A DNA stretch of 8,094 nucleotides from an uncultured Lysobacterales bacterium (GTDB lineage Bacteria; Pseudomonadota; Gammaproteobacteria; Xanthomonadales; SZUA-36), in assembly GCA_937995275.1 (NCBI GenBank), contig CALKKN010000236.1:1-8094 (forward strand), in the 5' to 3' direction. A program made the translations under genes and the position numbers. Below the pieces are notes generated by a model that was not told the DNA's origin, ran no database searches, and saw only the letters and a list, made by a program, of their open reading frames with translations. Of the stretch, positions 1 to 5,043 are shown piece after piece (position 1 is the stretch's first letter; each line of letters begins with the position of its first letter).

Positions 1-264
1 GCCAATGCCGGTCTTGACGAGCGCCGCGGCGCGCCAGCCGGGGGCCGGGTCGAGGGCGAAGTCGGCGATGGCCAGGTTGATCTGGTGGCCGAGGCTCCAC
101 AGGCCGATCAGCCAGCCGGGGATACTGGCGATAACGAAGTAATTCCACAGACGCTGCACGTTGTTGGCGTCGCGGATGTGCGGCGGCGCCCGGGTGACCA
201 TGTGCGACGACCAGACGAACCGCCGGAACAGGATGCCGAAGTTGTCGAAGACCGCCCTGATCAT
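1..264 (-). CDS. nqrB: Na+-translocating NADH:quinone reductase subunit B, N-terminal part (cut by window edge)
   Basis: Translating the minus strand from the ATG at 264 gives 88 residues open to the window edge. NqrB is a membrane subunit of the sodium-pumping NADH:ubiquinone oxidoreductase; in the family it carries a covalently bound FMN and lines the quinone and Na+ path. Seen here: a short cytoplasmic N-terminus, a segment TRAPPHIRDANNVQR (about 24-38) that resembles the T-K-x-x-S-H-V-R-D stretch before the first helix in known NqrB proteins, then a hydrophobic helix (about 41-62). The FMN-attachment motif would lie outside the window. The ATG overlaps the nqrA stop as ATGA, and the end of nqrA supplies a purine-rich ribosome site (GAGAAGGAAGG), so translation is probably coupled. 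From memory of the Vibrio protein, the N-terminus looks about 15 residues shorter. RnfD is a distant homologue, but the adjacent nqrA makes NqrB the better call. Confidence 0.88.
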   Translation of the reverse strand, partial: MIRAVFDNFGILFRRFVWSSHMVTRAPPHIRDANNVQRLWNYFVIASIPGWLIGLWSLGHQINLAIADFALDPAPGWRAAALVKTGIG

Positions 265-1622
265 CCTTCCTTCTCGATCTGTTCCAGGTTGAGGCGTAAC
301 GCAATGCCGTAGTCCTGCTTGGCCGGACAAACGAACGAACACAGGGCGAGGTCTTCCTCGTCCAGTTCCAGGCAGCCCAGCGCCTGTGCCCGCTCGGTGT
401 CCTTGACCAACAGGGCGCGCAGCAGCGGCGAGGGCAGGATGTCGAGCGGCATGACCCGGTCGAACACACGCATCGGCAGCATGCCGGAAAAGCGGCCGTT
501 CTGGGTGGTGCTGAAGGCCTGGCGCTTGCGATGGGCCGTTCGGCGGGCAAATGTCGGCGCCGTCGTAAACCGGCGCGGGAACAGGCCGGTCCAGCCGAAC
601 AGGAAGGAGCGCCCGCCCTCGCGCAAGACCGATACCTGGTCGTGATAACGGCCCAGGTAGGCCAGCGTGCCGGTGGCCGCGCGGCCACCCAGCACCGAAC
701 CCGAGATGACGCGGCATGCATCTGTCTCGCAGACGCCGTCGCGAAGAACCTCCCCCAGTGAGGCGCCGAGCCGGGTGGTGACCAGGCGTGGCTCGCTGAT
801 GGAGGCACCGCACAAAGACACGACGCGCCCAGTGTCGATCACGCCCTTGTGGAACAACCTGCCCAGCGCCGTCACGTCCTGGAACCCGATGTGCCAGTTG
901 GTCCGGCCGGGCCCGACCGGCTCCAGGAAGTGCATGTGCGTACCGGGCAGGCCGGCCGGGTGGGGCCCGACGAAGGTGACCTGATGCACGCGATCGATCC
1001 CCGGCAAGGTGATCGCCCAGTTCGGCGCCGTACACAGCCAGACCGCGCCTTCGGTCAGGCGGGCCAGGAGGTCGAGGCCGAGCGCGAAGTGCTCGATATC
1101 ACGCGCCACCACGACGGCCGGGTCGGGCGCCAGCGGCCGCGTGTCCATGGCGGTCACAAAAATCGCCCGCGGCTTGCCGCCGGATGGCGGCACGCGGCTG
1201 AAGGGACGGGTTCGAAACGCGGTCCACAGGCCCGAACGCAGCATTCGCTCCGCTACCTGGTCGCGGTCCAGATTTTCGATCTGTCTGGCGGTCAACGGCT
1301 CGAACTGCACGTCCTGCGCGCCCGAGTCCTGCAGGCTTACGGCGACGCTCTCCAGCACTCTGCGCGCACCGCGGTTAATCGCGGTCACGACGCCGCGGCC
1401 CGGCGAAGGGTAGCAGACCTCGGGGTCGTGCTTGTCCTGCCACAGCGGCTGACCCAGCCCGACGGCGTCGCCCGCTTCGACCAGCAGCCGCGGGCGCAGA
1501 CCGACATAATCCACGCCGCACAGGGCCACGTGTCTGACGGGCGCCCCCGGATAGACGACCTGTTCGGGCTCGCCCTCGACGGGAACGTCGAATCCCTTGC
1601 GAATGCGGATCGTGCGGCTCAT
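261..1622 (-). CDS. nqrA: Na+-translocating NADH:quinone reductase subunit A
   Basis: This encodes NqrA, the peripheral cytoplasmic subunit of the Na+-NQR complex, which docks on NqrB and is implicated in quinone binding. From the ATG at 1622 the product is 453 residues, close to the roughly 446 of characterised NqrA. Family features seen: the N-terminal IRIRKGFDVPVEG stretch, the ERVMPLDILP-like segment (here DRVMPLDILPSPLLRALL), and a C-terminal ELDEEDLALCSFVCPAK block ending in IEKEG, with the Cys-x3-Cys pair typical of the family. Start choice: a GTG at 1637 would add five residues and overlap the upstream cytochrome stop as GTGA. The ATG at 1622 gives the normal NqrA N-terminus. Neither has a strong Shine-Dalgarno, so both remain possible. 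The gene sits between a hexaheme cytochrome and nqrB in one apparent operon. No frameshift or missing block was seen. Confidence 0.93.
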   Translation of the reverse strand: MSRTIRIRKGFDVPVEGEPEQVVYPGAPVRHVALCGVDYVGLRPRLLVEAGDAVGLGQPLWQDKHDPEVCYPSPGRGVVTAINRGARRVLESVAVSLQDSGAQDVQFEPLTARQIENLDRDQVAERMLRSGLWTAFRTRPFSRVPPSGGKPRAIFVTAMDTRPLAPDPAVVVARDIEHFALGLDLLARLTEGAVWLCTAPNWAITLPGIDRVHQVTFVGPHPAGLPGTHMHFLEPVGPGRTNWHIGFQDVTALGRLFHKGVIDTGRVVSLCGASISEPRLVTTRLGASLGEVLRDGVCETDACRVISGSVLGGRAATGTLAYLGRYHDQVSVLREGGRSFLFGWTGLFPRRFTTAPTFARRTAHRKRQAFSTTQNGRFSGMLPMRVFDRVMPLDILPSPLLRALLVKDTERAQALGCLELDEEDLALCSFVCPAKQDYGIALRLNLEQIEKEG

Positions 1623-1633
1623 CGCGGCCCGGT

Positions 1634-2260
1634 TCACTCAGGCAGCGGCCGGTGCACGTCGTGACACGCTGAACAAGGGAGGACGTGAATGTTCATGCTG
1701 GCGGCTTCGAACTGCGGATGCTCTGTATTCATCCTGCGGTGACAGCGGAAACAGGTGGCTGCCTGCTCCTCGCGGTCCCTGATCGGATCGCGCTCGGCGT
1801 GCACGGTGTGGCAGGTCGAGCAGTTGATGTTCCTCCGGTCGTGCGGGCTGCCGAAAAAGCCGATCGTCTGGCGCACTTCCCCGACAACGCCATGGCATTG
1901 CATGCAGGCGGCCAGTTGTTCCTCGCGCGGGGCCTTGCCCTCACCGCGGCCGAAGTCCGTCAGCGGCGGAAAACCCCGGCCCCCGTGTGCGCGGGAGACG
2001 TGGATACTGCCGGGCCCGTGGCAGGACTCGCAGTAGTGGTGCGCAGCGGGTGCACCGGGGTTTTTCAGGTTGAAGTGCGGGCCGGACTGCACCGCCCGCA
2101 TCCCGCCGCCGCTATGGCAGCGCAGGCAGGTGTCGGCGCCTTCCTCGCTGTATGCGGGAACGCGTTTCTGGCGGGCCGGGTCGACCGTCTCCTGAGCGGT
2201 GGCGGTCATTGTAATGAGCGATACGGCCAAGTACAGCAGCAGCGGATTTCTGGAAGTCAC
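1634..2260 (-). CDS. Secreted hexaheme c-type cytochrome preceding nqrA
   Basis: The 208-residue product has six CxxCH haem-attachment motifs, at residues 45-49, 77-81, 119-123, 147-151, 170-174 and 196-200. Ten further histidines (62, 74, 75, 87, 92, 140, 154, 181, 192, 203) are enough to supply distal ligands, so bis-His haems are plausible. Residues 7-22 form a hydrophobic signal-peptide core with likely cleavage after A-T-A (about residue 22). There is no C-terminal anchor, so a soluble periplasmic protein is expected. The CESCHGPGSIHV block resembles DmsE/MtrA-type and other doubled-CxxCH cytochromes, but six haems and 208 residues are smaller than the decahaem forms. The GTG start at 2260 is chosen because the next Met (residue 18) would destroy the signal peptide; GGGGA lies 6 nt upstream. 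It overlaps or abuts nqrA, suggesting it shuttles electrons to or from the NQR/quinone pool (inference). The redox partner is unknown. Confidence 0.9.
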   Translation of the reverse strand: MTSRNPLLLYLAVSLITMTATAQETVDPARQKRVPAYSEEGADTCLRCHSGGGMRAVQSGPHFNLKNPGAPAAHHYCESCHGPGSIHVSRAHGGRGFPPLTDFGRGEGKAPREEQLAACMQCHGVVGEVRQTIGFFGSPHDRRNINCSTCHTVHAERDPIRDREEQAATCFRCHRRMNTEHPQFEAASMNIHVLPCSACHDVHRPLPE

Positions 2261-2295
2261 GGAGAGTCCCCGAAGCCAAGACCGCGAATCCCACT

Positions 2296-2324
2296 ATCGT
2301 ACGCCCGCGCCCTCCGGCCTTGAA
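2296..2324 (-). promoter_or_regulatory. Weak candidate promoter for the cytochrome-nqrAB operon
   Basis: On the minus strand TTCAAG (2324-2319) and TACGAT (2301-2296) are separated by 17 nt, about 36 nt upstream of the cytochrome GTG. The -10 matches four of six consensus bases and the -35 only three, so this is a position-based guess. The -35 lies inside an imperfect inverted repeat (GCCTTGA at 2317-2323, TCAAGGC at 2344-2350). No other candidate was better placed. Confidence 0.22.
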
Positions 2325-2418
2325 CCGCGACGCCTGATCAGGATCAAGGCAGCGGAAGCTGGGGCACCGGAATCTGGCACCCTGTTGACCTTGGTCAGGT
2401 GCGGTGAAAGAACCTTTG

Positions 2419-2466
2419 GAGGAGCGGCTTTACCCGCGATAGGGGTGGCGGTATACGGATGCCGCC
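2419..2466 (+). repeat. REP-like element, diverged direct copy with tail hairpin
   Basis: The core GGAGCGGCTTTACCCGCGAT (2421-2440) differs from the neighbouring copy at 2487-2506 by one base (C instead of G in the right arm, which weakens the hairpin). Both copies continue into a GGGTGGC-like tail. Here the tail forms its own hairpin, with arms 2447-2454 and 2459-2466, a four-base loop and one T-G pair. It lies in the non-coding spacer between arsC and the cytochrome gene, where REP elements are expected. Nothing else recognisable was seen in 2325-2418. Confidence 0.75.
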
Positions 2467-2482
2467 AAATTGTACGATCGGC

Positions 2483-2553
2483 TGTAGGAGCGGCTTTAGC
2501 CGCGATCGGGTGGCTGGGACGCCCAGATTTTCGCGGCTAAAGCCGCTCCTACA
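2483..2553. repeat. REP-like inverted pair (BIME-like), perfect 23-bp arms
   Basis: The 23 bases at 2483-2505 are repeated as an exact reverse complement at 2531-2553, separated by 25 bp. Each arm contains its own palindrome (GCGGC TTTA GCCGC), and the spacer holds a small hairpin, CTGGG-ACG-CCCAG (2514-2526). The core closely resembles REP sequences abundant in Pseudomonas and Xanthomonas-group genomes (known from the families; genome-wide copy number cannot be seen here). A truncated head, TGTGGGAGC on the minus strand (2565-2557), sits beside the inverted copy. The pair starts 17 bp past the arsC stop and could fold at the 3' end of the arsC mRNA, but no T tract follows, so it is not called as an intrinsic terminator. 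Confidence 0.9.
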
Positions 2554-2570
2554 ACAGCTCCCACAAGAAA

Positions 2571-2984
2571 TCAGGCTGCGAGGTCGGCCAGCAGGTGGCG
2601 CACCCGGTCTTCGACCTCGTCGCGGGTTGCGCGGAAGGCAGATATGACTTCGTCTTCGCTGCCGGTTGCCTTGGCCGGATCCGTCAGCGGCCAGTGAATT
2701 TTCCGCACCGATGCCGGTAAAGCCGGGCACATCTCGTCGGCATGCCCGCAAACGGTGACGACCACTTCGGCCCGCTGCAGCTTTTCATCGTCCACGATGG
2801 TCGACTCCTGGCCTGAGATGTCGACCCCCTTCTCCGCCATGGCGGCGATCGCCCGCGGGTTTTTGCCGTGCGCCTCGATGCCGGCGGATTCCACGTTGTG
2901 TTCGGCGCCGCCGAACAGCCGGGCCCAGCCCTCGGCCATCTGGGAGCGGCAGGAATTGCCGGTGCAGAGAAAAAGGATGTTCAT
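2571..2984 (-). CDS. arsC: Thioredoxin-type arsenate reductase (low-molecular-weight phosphatase fold)
   Basis: The 137-residue product reduces arsenate to arsenite in the cytoplasm using thioredoxin, as in the Staphylococcus aureus pI258/Bacillus ArsC family (usual length about 131-140). Seen in sequence: the P-loop CTGNSCRS with nucleophile Cys7, Arg13 and Ser14; the redox pair Cys79 and Cys86 in VTVCGHADEMCP, completing the Cys triad; and the Asp-Pro loop Asp102-Pro103 in HWPLTDPA. The full triad separates it from ordinary tyrosine phosphatases and from glutaredoxin-type ArsC. The ATG at 2984 lies directly before the fold's first strand (NILFLC); no strong Shine-Dalgarno is visible. It stands alone: no arsR, arsB or acr3 gene appears in the window, it is divergent from ilvD, and REP elements follow it. 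It may still be linked to other ars genes elsewhere. Confidence 0.93.
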   Translation of the reverse strand: MNILFLCTGNSCRSQMAEGWARLFGGAEHNVESAGIEAHGKNPRAIAAMAEKGVDISGQESTIVDDEKLQRAEVVVTVCGHADEMCPALPASVRKIHWPLTDPAKATGSEDEVISAFRATRDEVEDRVRHLLADLAA

Positions 2985-3058
2985 GTCCAGGTCCCGATCT
3001 GTTCGCCGCAGCAGGTTAAGGCCTGCATGTTACGAAATAACGACAGGCCAGATTTATA

Positions 3059-3087
3059 TTGACACGGCGAAAACCCTATGTTTTTAT
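3059..3087 (+). promoter_or_regulatory. Sigma70-like promoter for the leader-ilvD-leuACD operon
   Basis: A perfect -35 hexamer TTGACA (3059-3064) is followed after exactly 17 bp by TTTTAT (3082-3087; four of six consensus bases). It lies in the most AT-rich patch of the window, upstream of the leucine leader and attenuator. The predicted start of transcription is near 3094-3095, at or next to the leader ATG. An alternative -10, TATATT (3055-3060), lacks a convincing -35; if used it would leave a 5' leader of about 28 nt. Start-site mapping has not been done, so the exact +1 is inferred. Confidence 0.6.
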
Positions 3088-3094
3088 CGGGCGC

Positions 3095-3241
3095 ATGTAC
3101 GCGCACCGCACAACCAGGGCGAAAACAGCCAGCCGGGCCATCGGCGGGGTTTCCGCGCGCGGCGCCGGCCTGACCCGCGATCTCCTCCTGCTGGGTTCCC
3201 TTCTGGCTCTTCTTCTGAGAATGGGAGCGGGTGCGGGTTAG
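3095..3241 (+). CDS. Leucine-rich leader peptide of the ilvD-leuACD attenuator
   Basis: This is a 48-codon ORF from ATG at 3095 to TAG at 3239-3241. Codons 30-41 (3182-3217) read LLLLGSLLALLL, nine leucines in twelve codons. Three of these are CTT, which is scarce in the downstream genes, where CTG dominates. Such a run just before a terminator is the signature of leader peptides in which ribosome stalling at starved codons controls transcription, as with E. coli leuL. The last codons overlap the antiterminator arm (3232-3239). Ile and Val are represented only by single codons far upstream of the run, so the signal read is probably Leu-tRNA charging alone. An in-frame TTG at 3059 would lie within the -35 box and is unlikely to be the start. 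The product is expected to be a regulatory by-product with no function of its own. Confidence 0.68.
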   Translation: MYAHRTTRAKTASRAIGGVSARGAGLTRDLLLLGSLLALLLRMGAGAG

Positions 3242-3273
3242 GCGAGACAACACTAATCCCGAAAGAACCCGCA
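3173..3273 (+). promoter_or_regulatory. Attenuator control region: protector and antiterminator arms
   Basis: Segment 1, ACCCGC (3173-3178), lies immediately before the leucine codon run and is complementary to GCGGGT (3227-3232 and 3233-3238). Segment 2, TGCGGGTT (3232-3239), is perfectly complementary over 8 bp to segment 3, AACCCGCA (3266-3273), which is also the left arm of the terminator. A ribosome stalled at the leucine codons would cover segment 1, free segment 2 to pair with segment 3, and prevent the terminator. With ample Leu-tRNA, the ribosome would reach the TAG and cover segment 2, so 3:4 forms. An extra pairing of TCCCTTCT (3197-3204) with 3218-3226, with a bulged T, may extend the pause hairpin. 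The base pairing is seen directly; the regulatory behaviour follows from known leu/ilv/his attenuators. Confidence 0.75.
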
Positions 3274-3296
3274 ACTGAAAGTGCGGGTTTTTTTTT
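3266..3296 (+). terminator. Intrinsic terminator acting as attenuator before ilvD
   Basis: AACCCGCA (3266-3273) pairs perfectly with TGCGGGTT (3282-3289) around an 8-nt loop, and the right arm runs into nine consecutive T residues (3288-3296). This is a classical rho-independent terminator. It reads towards ilvD, lies 25-55 nt after the leader stop codon and ends 39 nt before the ilvD ATG. No plus-strand gene other than the leader peptide ends here, so its likely role is conditional termination of the ilvD-leuACD transcript. Confidence 0.9.
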
Positions 3297-3335
3297 GAGG
3301 CGAGGGACGACGGACCTGAACAACGGGCTGAAACG

Positions 3336-5024
3336 ATGAAAAGCGACGAAATCAAGAAGGGACCAGACCGCGCTGCCGCCCGCGCCATGCTGCGCGCCAC
3401 CGGCCTTGGCGACAAGGAAATCTACCGGCCGCTGATCGCGGTGGTCAACACCTGGTCGGACGTCACGCCCTGCAACATGCACCTGCGGGACCTGGCCGAG
3501 CCGCTGAAGGAAGGCATCCGCGCGGCCGGCGGCACGCCGCTGGAATTCGGCAGCATTGTCGTTACCGACGGCATCTCGATGGGCTCCGAAGGCATGCGCT
3601 GCTCGCTGATGTCGCGCGAACTGGTCGCCGACTCCGTCGAACTGGTCACCCGCGGCCACTGCCTGGACGGCGTCGTGGTGCTGGTCGGCTGCGACAAGAC
3701 CATACCGGCCGGGGCGATGGCGCTGGCGCGGATGAACCTGCCCGGGCTGGTCGTCTATGGCGGCTCCATCATGCCGGGGAACCACAACGGTATTCCGATC
3801 ACCATCCAGGACGTCTTCGAGGCGGTCGGCGCCCACGCCGCGGACAAGATCGACGACGCCGAGCTGCACGCGATCGAGAGCGAGGCCTGCCCCGGCGCCG
3901 GCGCCTGCGGCGGCCAGTTCACGGCCAACACCATGGCCATGGCGCTGACCGCGCTGGGCCTCTCCCCGATGGGGGTCAACGACATCCCCGCCGTGCATCC
4001 GGACAAGAACGAGGCCCTGCGGGCCTGCGGCCAACTGGTGATGGACGCGGTCAACCAGGAGCGCAGGCCCCGCGAGATCGTCACGGCCGCGGCTCTGCGC
4101 AACGCCGCCGCCGTGGTCACGGCCACCGCCGGCTCCACCAATGCCGTGCTGCACCTGCTGGCGATCGCCCGCGAAGCCGGCGTCGAATTCGAAATCGACG
4201 AGTTCGATGCGATCTCGCGCAACACGCCCATCATCGGCGACCTGAAACCCGCCGGCCGCTTCATGGCGCCGGACCTGTTCGAGGCCGGCGGCACGCCGCT
4301 GGTCATCGAGCGGCTGAAGGGCGCCGGCCTGCTGACCGACTCCCCCACGATTACTGGCCGCAGCCTGTTCGAGGAGACCGCGGGTGCCGGTGAGCGCCCC
4401 GGCCAGGAAGTGGTGGTCGATTTCGACCGGCCGCTGAAACCGCGCGGCGGCTTCGGCATCCTGTACGGCAACCTGGCGCCCGAAGGCTGCGTCGCCAAGC
4501 TGGCCGGACACGGCGAATTCAAATTCACCGGCCCGGCGCGCGTGTTCGAAAGCGAGGAAGACTGCTTCCGCGCCGTGCAGAACCGCGAGATCGAAGCCGG
4601 CCAGGTGATCGTCATCCGCAACGAAGGCCCGCGCGGCGGCCCGGGCATGCGCGAAATGCTGGCCGTCACCGCCGCCCTGGTCGGCCAAGGCCTGGACGAC
4701 TCGGTCGCCCTGATGACCGACGGCCGCTTCAGCGGCGCGACGTACGGCTTCATGGTGGGCCACGTGGCGCCCGAGGCTGCCCGTGGCGGCCCCATCGGCC
4801 TGCTGCGCGACGGCGACACGATCACTATCGACGTCGATGCCCGCCGCGTCGAGACGGACGCCGACCTGGAGTCGCGCCGCGCCGACTGGCAACCCCGGCC
4901 GCACGCCTTTTCATCGGGCGCGCTGGCCAAGTATGCATTCATGGTGTCGTCCGCCTCGCAGGGCGCCGTCACCTCGTTCCCCGACCTGGACGCCCAGGGC
5001 GCTGACCAACCCCGGCCCGAGTAA
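3336..5024 (+). CDS. ilvD: Dihydroxy-acid dehydratase
   Basis: The 562-residue enzyme dehydrates 2,3-dihydroxy-isovalerate and 2,3-dihydroxy-3-methylvalerate to the 2-oxo acids that precede valine, leucine and isoleucine. Iron-sulfur ligand candidates are Cys46 (SDVTPCN), Cys119 ([10 protein letters not shown]) and Cys191 ([14 protein letters not shown]). Asp120 and Lys121 follow Cys119; the Lys is carbamylated in known structures and helps bind Mg2+. The C-terminal DGRFSG motif places the catalytic Ser at about 466, followed by [15 protein letters not shown]. The length matches the shorter family members (about 555-575 residues), several of which carry a [2Fe-2S] cluster, rather than the roughly 616-residue [4Fe-4S] E. 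coli enzyme; cluster type is therefore inferred. The ATG at 3336 gives the usual N-terminus; the Shine-Dalgarno is weak. It is the first structural gene after the leucine attenuator, 19 bp before leuA. A sugar-acid dehydratase (Edd/YjhG) is less likely in this context. Confidence 0.96.
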   Translation: MKSDEIKKGPDRAAARAMLRATGLGDKEIYRPLIAVVNTWSDVTPCNMHLRDLAEPLKEGIRAAGGTPLEFGSIVVTDGISMGSEGMRCSLMSRELVADSVELVTRGHCLDGVVVLVGCDKTIPAGAMALARMNLPGLVVYGGSIMPGNHNGIPITIQDVFEAVGAHAADKIDDAELHAIESEACPGAGACGGQFTANTMAMALTALGLSPMGVNDIPAVHPDKNEALRACGQLVMDAVNQERRPREIVTAAALRNAAAVVTATAGSTNAVLHLLAIAREAGVEFEIDEFDAISRNTPIIGDLKPAGRFMAPDLFEAGGTPLVIERLKGAGLLTDSPTITGRSLFEETAGAGERPGQEVVVDFDRPLKPRGGFGILYGNLAPEGCVAKLAGHGEFKFTGPARVFESEEDCFRAVQNREIEAGQVIVIRNEGPRGGPGMREMLAVTAALVGQGLDDSVALMTDGRFSGATYGFMVGHVAPEAARGGPIGLLRDGDTITIDVDARRVETDADLESRRADWQPRPHAFSSGALAKYAFMVSSASQGAVTSFPDLDAQGADQPRPE

Positions 5025-5032
5025 AAACCGAC

Positions 5033-5037
5033 AGGAG
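5033..5037 (+). promoter_or_regulatory. Ribosome binding site fixing the leuA start
   Basis: AGGAG six bases before the ATG at 5044 is the best Shine-Dalgarno in the operon. The leuA frame stays open upstream into ilvD as far as 4783, so this site, together with the normal LeuA N-terminus (SDYVYIFDTTLRDGEQSPG), decides in favour of the start at 5044. Confidence 0.85.
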
Positions 5038-5043
5038 AGTCCC

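Noticed and set aside
849..1664. 271-codon plus-strand open frame opposite nqrA
   Set aside because: It lies opposite a convincing nqrA and has no motif or ribosome site; it is a GC-driven shadow.
2317..2350. Inverted repeat GCCTTGA ... TCAAGGC with inner palindrome CCTGATCAGG, possible operator or hairpin
   Set aside because: The arms are only 7 bp with a 20-nt loop, and there is no link to a known regulator or T tract; too weak to annotate by itself.
2483..2553. Intrinsic terminator for arsC
   Set aside because: The inverted repeat is strong, but no T tract follows on the arsC-sense strand and its sequence is that of a REP pair.
2483..2553. CRISPR-like repeats
   Set aside because: There are only two or three copies, in mixed orientation, with no regular spacers; the repeats are palindromic REP elements.
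2395..2751. 118-codon minus-strand frame through the REP elements and the end of arsC
   Set aside because: It is built mostly from repeat sequence and out-of-frame arsC; the protein has repeated RSGFSRE-like stretches that come from translating REP copies.
3053..3058. Minus-strand TATAAA as -10 of an arsC promoter
   Set aside because: No acceptable -35 lies 16-18 bp upstream on that strand, and the hexamer arises from the AT-rich patch shared with the ilvD promoter region.
2985..3335. Riboswitch or T-box leader before ilvD
   Set aside because: No T-box or specifier-type conserved sequence was seen; a translated Leu-rich leader with competing arms explains the region better.
3084..4904. 606-codon open frame on the minus strand opposite ilvD
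   Set aside because: It is antisense to a clear ilvD, its composition (Ala, Gly, Arg, His, Gln, Val rich, with no recognisable motif) is what reversed high-GC codons give, and it runs through the attenuator and terminator.
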